Shown here: positions 60,784-64,000 of the stretch, one piece after another
How positions within the stretch are numbered: position 1 is the first letter of the stretch
How the letters are laid out: the number at the start of each line of letters is the position of its first letter
Origin: Saccharicrinis sp963675435
GTDB taxonomy: Bacteria > Bacteroidota > Bacteroidia > Bacteroidales > Marinilabiliaceae
Direction: 5' to 3'
DNA length: 64,000 bases
Assembly (NCBI GenBank): GCA_963675435.1
Contig: OY776216.1
Span: forward strand, 4,650,001-4,714,000
Position numbers and translations under genes: made by a program
Notes under the pieces: model-generated
Told to the model about the DNA's origin: nothing
Database searches by the model: none
Seen by the model: the letters and a program-made list of their open reading frames with translations, nothing else

Positions 60784-61812
60784 TTATTCAAATTTTCCAT
60801 ATATCTCTGTATCGCAATAAATGCATCTCCCATCTTTAATATGCAACACACGAGCATAATATCCACTTCGTTCAATCAACAAATGATTACAGGTAGGGCA
60901 AAATGTATTTTCTGTTGTATGATTTTGTACATTACCCAGGTAAACATATTTCAACCCAGACTCTTTAGCTATTTTATAAGCATTTTCAAGTGTTGATAAT
61001 GGGGTTCCTGATAAATGTTTCAACTTATAAGTTCCATAAAATTTACTAAAATGCAAAGGAACTTCTGAAAAACCATTTTGTACCAACCACTGACACATTT
61101 GCTGTATTTCTTTTAAATCATCGGTATATTCAGAAATAATCAAATTGGTTATTTCCAGGTAAACATCTTCTTCTATTAATACCTTTAAGGTATCTAGCAC
61201 TGTTTTTAAATGAATTTTGCTTAATGTTTGATATTTTTCATCGTTAAAACATTTTAAATCGATATTTGCAGCATCTATATAACTACACCATTCTCTTAAC
61301 GGTTTTTTATTGATATAACCTGCCGAAACAATAATATTTTTAATTCCTCTTTGCTGAGCTACCGAGGCAATATCATAGGCGTATTCATAATATACTATTG
61401 GATCCGTATAGGTGTAAGATATGGAATGGCAATCATTAACAACTGCCATATTCACAATCTCTTCCGGCGAAATGTACTTATAATTACTTTTATTAAATTT
61501 TTGTTGAGAGATACTATAATTCTGACAGTTTAAACATCGTAAATTACACCCTGTTGTTGAAATAGATAAGGTTTGAGAGGAAGGATAAAAATGATACAAA
61601 GGCTTTTTTTCAACCGGATCAATATGTATAGCACATGGATATCCATAAACGATAGAAACTAATTTATGATGAATATGCTGCCTTGTTCTGCAAATACCAA
61701 TTTCACCATCTTTTAAAACACATGTATGTGGACAAAGTAAACATTTGACTGAATTGCCATGATCACTCCAATACTTTGCTACATATTCATCTTTATTATT
61801 TGATAAACTCAT
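60784..61812 (-). CDS. amrS: AmmeMemoRadiSam system radical SAM enzyme
   Basis: The protein has 342 residues. The radical SAM cluster motif is Cys89-x3-Cys93-x2-Cys96 (TTGCNLRCLNC). An N-terminal cysteine set (Cys24, Cys27, Cys31, Cys41) matches the family's extra metal site, and a C-terminal zinc-ribbon-like set (FCPTCNHL ... CIYCDTE) follows. It resembles pyruvate-formate-lyase activating enzymes but belongs to the AmrS group, whose reaction I cannot name. It overlaps the metallophosphoesterase gene by 17 bases and ends the operon. Confidence 0.93.
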   Translation of the reverse strand: MSLSNNKDEYVAKYWSDHGNSVKCLLCPHTCVLKDGEIGICRTRQHIHHKLVSIVYGYPCAIHIDPVEKKPLYHFYPSSQTLSISTTGCNLRCLNCQNYSISQQKFNKSNYKYISPEEIVNMAVVNDCHSISYTYTDPIVYYEYAYDIASVAQQRGIKNIIVSAGYINKKPLREWCSYIDAANIDLKCFNDEKYQTLSKIHLKTVLDTLKVLIEEDVYLEITNLIISEYTDDLKEIQQMCQWLVQNGFSEVPLHFSKFYGTYKLKHLSGTPLSTLENAYKIAKESGLKYVYLGNVQNHTTENTFCPTCNHLLIERSGYYARVLHIKDGRCIYCDTEIYGKFE

Positions 61813-62674
61813 AACTTTCAGCTTTTCGATAACCTTCTATCTTTATGGTTCCTGAAGGCTCAACTGCAACGATACTATAACTACTATTCTGTTCTCCGGA
61901 ACCTTCAACCATTGCTTTTAATGTAAAGTATACAATCCCATTTACCAACTGCAAATCTCCTTCGTGTTTATGGCCTTGAAAAACAGCCAATACATTTCCT
62001 GAACTTTCAAGAATTTTGCGCACTTTTCCAGAGTTATTTACGTATAAATCTCCTTTCCCATCTAATAATTGATGTACAAAAATAAATACTGGATAAGGAC
62101 TTGACTGAAGAACATCATCTAACCAAAGCAACTGTTGTTTGGGAATATTAGCATCTTTCCAACTGTAATTATGATGGTCATAATCTTTACCTCGTTTAGT
62201 ATAACATGCATCCAAAACCACAAATCTTAAATTATTCCGATCAAAATAATAATAGGATTCATCTTTAGCTATGCCAGTATTTTCAATCTCATTTAAAAAC
62301 TGTGATTTTGACAAAGAATCCATACCATGATTACCTAGAACATGATATCTTGGCCCTTTAAACTTAGCAAAAACGGCTTCAATTTTTCTTAAATAATCCA
62401 ACGTATTTTCTTCTACAGGAGGGGTTGTTTGATCCTTAAAATCTCCTGTTTCGATAATAAAATCAAGTTCCTTTGTATTAAATAAATCAATCGCTTCCTG
62501 CAATTTATCAGCGCTTTCTCTAAAATACCTTCCCCACTTTATATCTGCATCTGCATAATGTATATCTGTTACCCATCCAAACTTTAGTGTTTTTTTAGGT
62601 AACCAAAAAGACGGCAATAAAGTAAGACCACTAATTAATATTGTTCCTGTCTTAATAAACTGCCTTCGATTCAT
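61796..62674 (-). CDS. exported metallophosphoesterase in the AmmeMemoRadiSam operon
   Basis: The protein has about 292 residues. It starts MNRRQFIKTG, a twin-arginine-like signal (RRQFIK) followed by a hydrophobic segment, so it is probably exported folded. An upstream ATG at 62686 would add 4 residues. The calcineurin-like motifs are VTDIHYAD, ETGDF, LGNHGMD, FVHQLLDG and GHKHEGD. The substrate is unknown. It sits between amrA (12-24 bases upstream) and amrS (overlapping 17 bases), so it is part of the operon. Whether it takes part in the same process or is a passenger is open. Confidence 0.85.
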   Translation of the reverse strand: MNRRQFIKTGTILISGLTLLPSFWLPKKTLKFGWVTDIHYADADIKWGRYFRESADKLQEAIDLFNTKELDFIIETGDFKDQTTPPVEENTLDYLRKIEAVFAKFKGPRYHVLGNHGMDSLSKSQFLNEIENTGIAKDESYYYFDRNNLRFVVLDACYTKRGKDYDHHNYSWKDANIPKQQLLWLDDVLQSSPYPVFIFVHQLLDGKGDLYVNNSGKVRKILESSGNVLAVFQGHKHEGDLQLVNGIVYFTLKAMVEGSGEQNSSYSIVAVEPSGTIKIEGYRKAESYEFIK

Positions 62675-62697
62675 CTTTTGCACCATATAAAATTCTT

Positions 62698-63240
62698 TTA
62701 TTCTGAAAAAATAATTGCTTCGAATATATAGATATCAGCATCTTTCCAACCATCCCATCCTATGTGTGCTTTATCTCTTGCTAAATGTCCCATAAAATCT
62801 TCAATATTCCAATTTGTTTTTTCTGCAACCTGAGGTAAAAATGTTCCTCTGTTCCATCCTTTTTGAATAAACACACCATGTTTACCCAATACGATTTCAT
62901 CAACGCTATTAATTTTCTTTTTGGGTGTTAGTACTGATATTTCAATATGTAAATCATCTAACTCATCTACTTCTACCGGTAAAAACCGGTTGTCTTCAAA
63001 AGCTGCTGAAATAGCATTATGTCGAATTAACTCAACTAAACCAATATCCGCATCAAATTGACCAATACAACCTCGAAGATCTCCGGAAACATAAACCGAC
63101 ACAAATGCACTATTGAACTTAAATAACTCCTCCGGAGTTTGACTAGCTTCCAATTCTTCATCATGATCTATGTTATCCACTATAGCCGATCTGGCTTCTC
63201 TAAGTAAAAGATTTTTATTTTTTTTTGATATTTCTCCCAT
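62698..63240 (-). CDS. amrA: AmmeMemoRadiSam system protein A (AMMECR1 domain)
   Basis: The protein has 180 residues and consists of one AMMECR1 domain. The signature LRGCIGQFDA is near residues 55-64, followed by ISAAFEDNRFLPV and KHGVFIQKGWNRGTFLPQVA. The biochemical role of AMMECR1 proteins is not known. It starts 3 bases after the amrB stop, as expected for co-translation. Confidence 0.93.
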   Translation of the reverse strand: MGEISKKNKNLLLREARSAIVDNIDHDEELEASQTPEELFKFNSAFVSVYVSGDLRGCIGQFDADIGLVELIRHNAISAAFEDNRFLPVEVDELDDLHIEISVLTPKKKINSVDEIVLGKHGVFIQKGWNRGTFLPQVAEKTNWNIEDFMGHLARDKAHIGWDGWKDADIYIFEAIIFSE

Positions 63241-63243
63241 ATT

Positions 63244-64000
63244 TTAATATTCTGTTTTAGTTACTACTATGGATTGATATCCAACAACTCTCGAAGAATC
63301 ATGAAACATAACCTCTCCCGAAGTTCCGTACAATACTTTAGCATAAACAATATTCTCATTGCCCTGAGTAAGCTTCATTAATGTAAGGACAGAACTCCAA
63401 CCACATAAACTCGTATATAAGTTTGAAATATGAAGCTTTTTATTCTCCTCCAATACCTGAATTAAATTTTGAGGACTATTTGAACAGATGGCATCCACTG
63501 TTTTGGCATCTACTATCCGTGCATTTTCATCAGATGGATAATGTGATAAATCAGTACTAATTACAAACAGGTTTAAACTATTAAAATACGGTTTTAAAAT
63601 CTGAGCTATTGCATCTAGAATTTCAGAATTATGCGTACCTACAATAATTGGAACTATTTGTTTGATATTGTTTAGGTGATATTGAAGAAACGGTAATTGA
63701 ACTTCAATGGTATGTTCATCGGCATGAGCACTTCGATTATATTCGAAGTATTTACTGGAATCTATAAATTTATTAGCCAATTTCAGATTTACAGGTACTA
63801 GCCCTAAAGGCGTTTTGTAATGACCTAAGTTATATATAGAAGCACCCTGAAGTGAAACATGATGACTTGAACCAATAATAAATATATTTTCGTACGATGC
63901 TTCTGGTTTAAGCATTGCATATGCACTGGCTGCAATTTTACCTGAATACACGTAGCCTGCATGAGGTACAATTAATGCTGAAATATTTTCTTTGGTTTTC
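63244..64000 (-). CDS. amrB: AmmeMemoRadiSam system protein B (Memo), cut by window edge
   Basis: The reading frame is open to the right edge. Upstream of the GTG at 63951 it reads NQRKIFSALIVPHAGYVYSG, which contains the Memo motif PHAGYVYSG, so the gene starts outside the window. Further Memo landmarks are IIGSSHHVSL, HADEHTIEVQLPFL, STDLSHYPSDENA and LCGWSSVLTLM. The fold is that of metal-dependent class III extradiol dioxygenases. It is the first visible gene of the operon. Confidence 0.93.
   Translation of the reverse strand, partial: KTKENISALIVPHAGYVYSGKIAASAYAMLKPEASYENIFIIGSSHHVSLQGASIYNLGHYKTPLGLVPVNLKLANKFIDSSKYFEYNRSAHADEHTIEVQLPFLQYHLNNIKQIVPIIVGTHNSEILDAIAQILKPYFNSLNLFVISTDLSHYPSDENARIVDAKTVDAICSNSPQNLIQVLEENKKLHISNLYTSLCGWSSVLTLMKLTQGNENIVYAKVLYGTSGEVMFHDSSRVVGYQSIVVTKTEY

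Overview
The window is AT-rich chromosomal DNA from a Bacteroidota bacterium, probably a marine or sediment member of the class Bacteroidia. The evidence is a type IX secretion pair (PorP/SprF-like membrane protein plus a 1649-residue PKD adhesin with a type B sorting domain), a Reg_prop/Y_Y_Y sensor kinase, promoters resembling TTTG-N19-TAnnTTTG, and almost no Shine-Dalgarno sequences. No rRNA, tRNA or CRISPR array was seen.

Layout. 1-2343: right part of an IS21-family element (istA cut by the window edge, istB). 2.5-15 kb: a loose accessory region with small zinc-ribbon and membrane proteins, a membrane MutS-like ATPase, a lipoprotein serine hydrolase, a TrmO paralogue and a methyltransferase, mixed with decayed genes and two families of short structured mobile repeats. 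15.1-22.0 kb: a complete TetR-controlled efflux operon (TetR, TolC-like, HlyD-like, two ABC ATPases, two permeases) with two visible operators. 22.1-29.5 kb: a sensor kinase, a metal-efflux permease with an HMA domain beside an AraC regulator that also carries an HMA-like domain, and a chemoreceptor. 29.9-35.1 kb: a molybdate cluster (molbindin, ModE-like regulator, TrmO-like protein, porin, ModA, ModB, ModC). 35.3-43 kb: transglutaminase-like protein, acetyltransferase, outer-membrane protein, an intact IS4-family element inserted just before an MscS gene, two more broken genes, and a peroxidase/OhrR-type pair. 43.1-47.3 kb: polyphosphate kinase with an HD-DUF5706 membrane protein, then Hsp20. 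47.6-53.7 kb: the type IX pair. 54-60.6 kb: proline dehydrogenase, MATE exporter, superoxide dismutase, arginine deiminase, FAD oxidoreductase. 60.8-64 kb: an AmmeMemoRadiSam operon (AmrB, AmrA, metallophosphoesterase, AmrS) running off the right edge.

The main non-gene signal is two families of MITE-like repeats. Family 1 has three copies of exactly 253 bp, flanked by TAATA, plus two fragments. Family 2 has three copies of 162-166 bp with 5-bp target duplications. Two family 2 copies sit inside recognisable genes, and removing the element with one duplication restores the reading frame across the junction. Both families are mirror-symmetric foldbacks whose hairpin heads share the motif CATAGC-N2/3-GCTATG. 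No transposase in the window has matching ends.

At least six genes are broken by nonsense codons, deletions or insertions, mainly at 8.6-14.8 kb and 40.7-42.9 kb, so these stretches look like turnover zones between stable operons.
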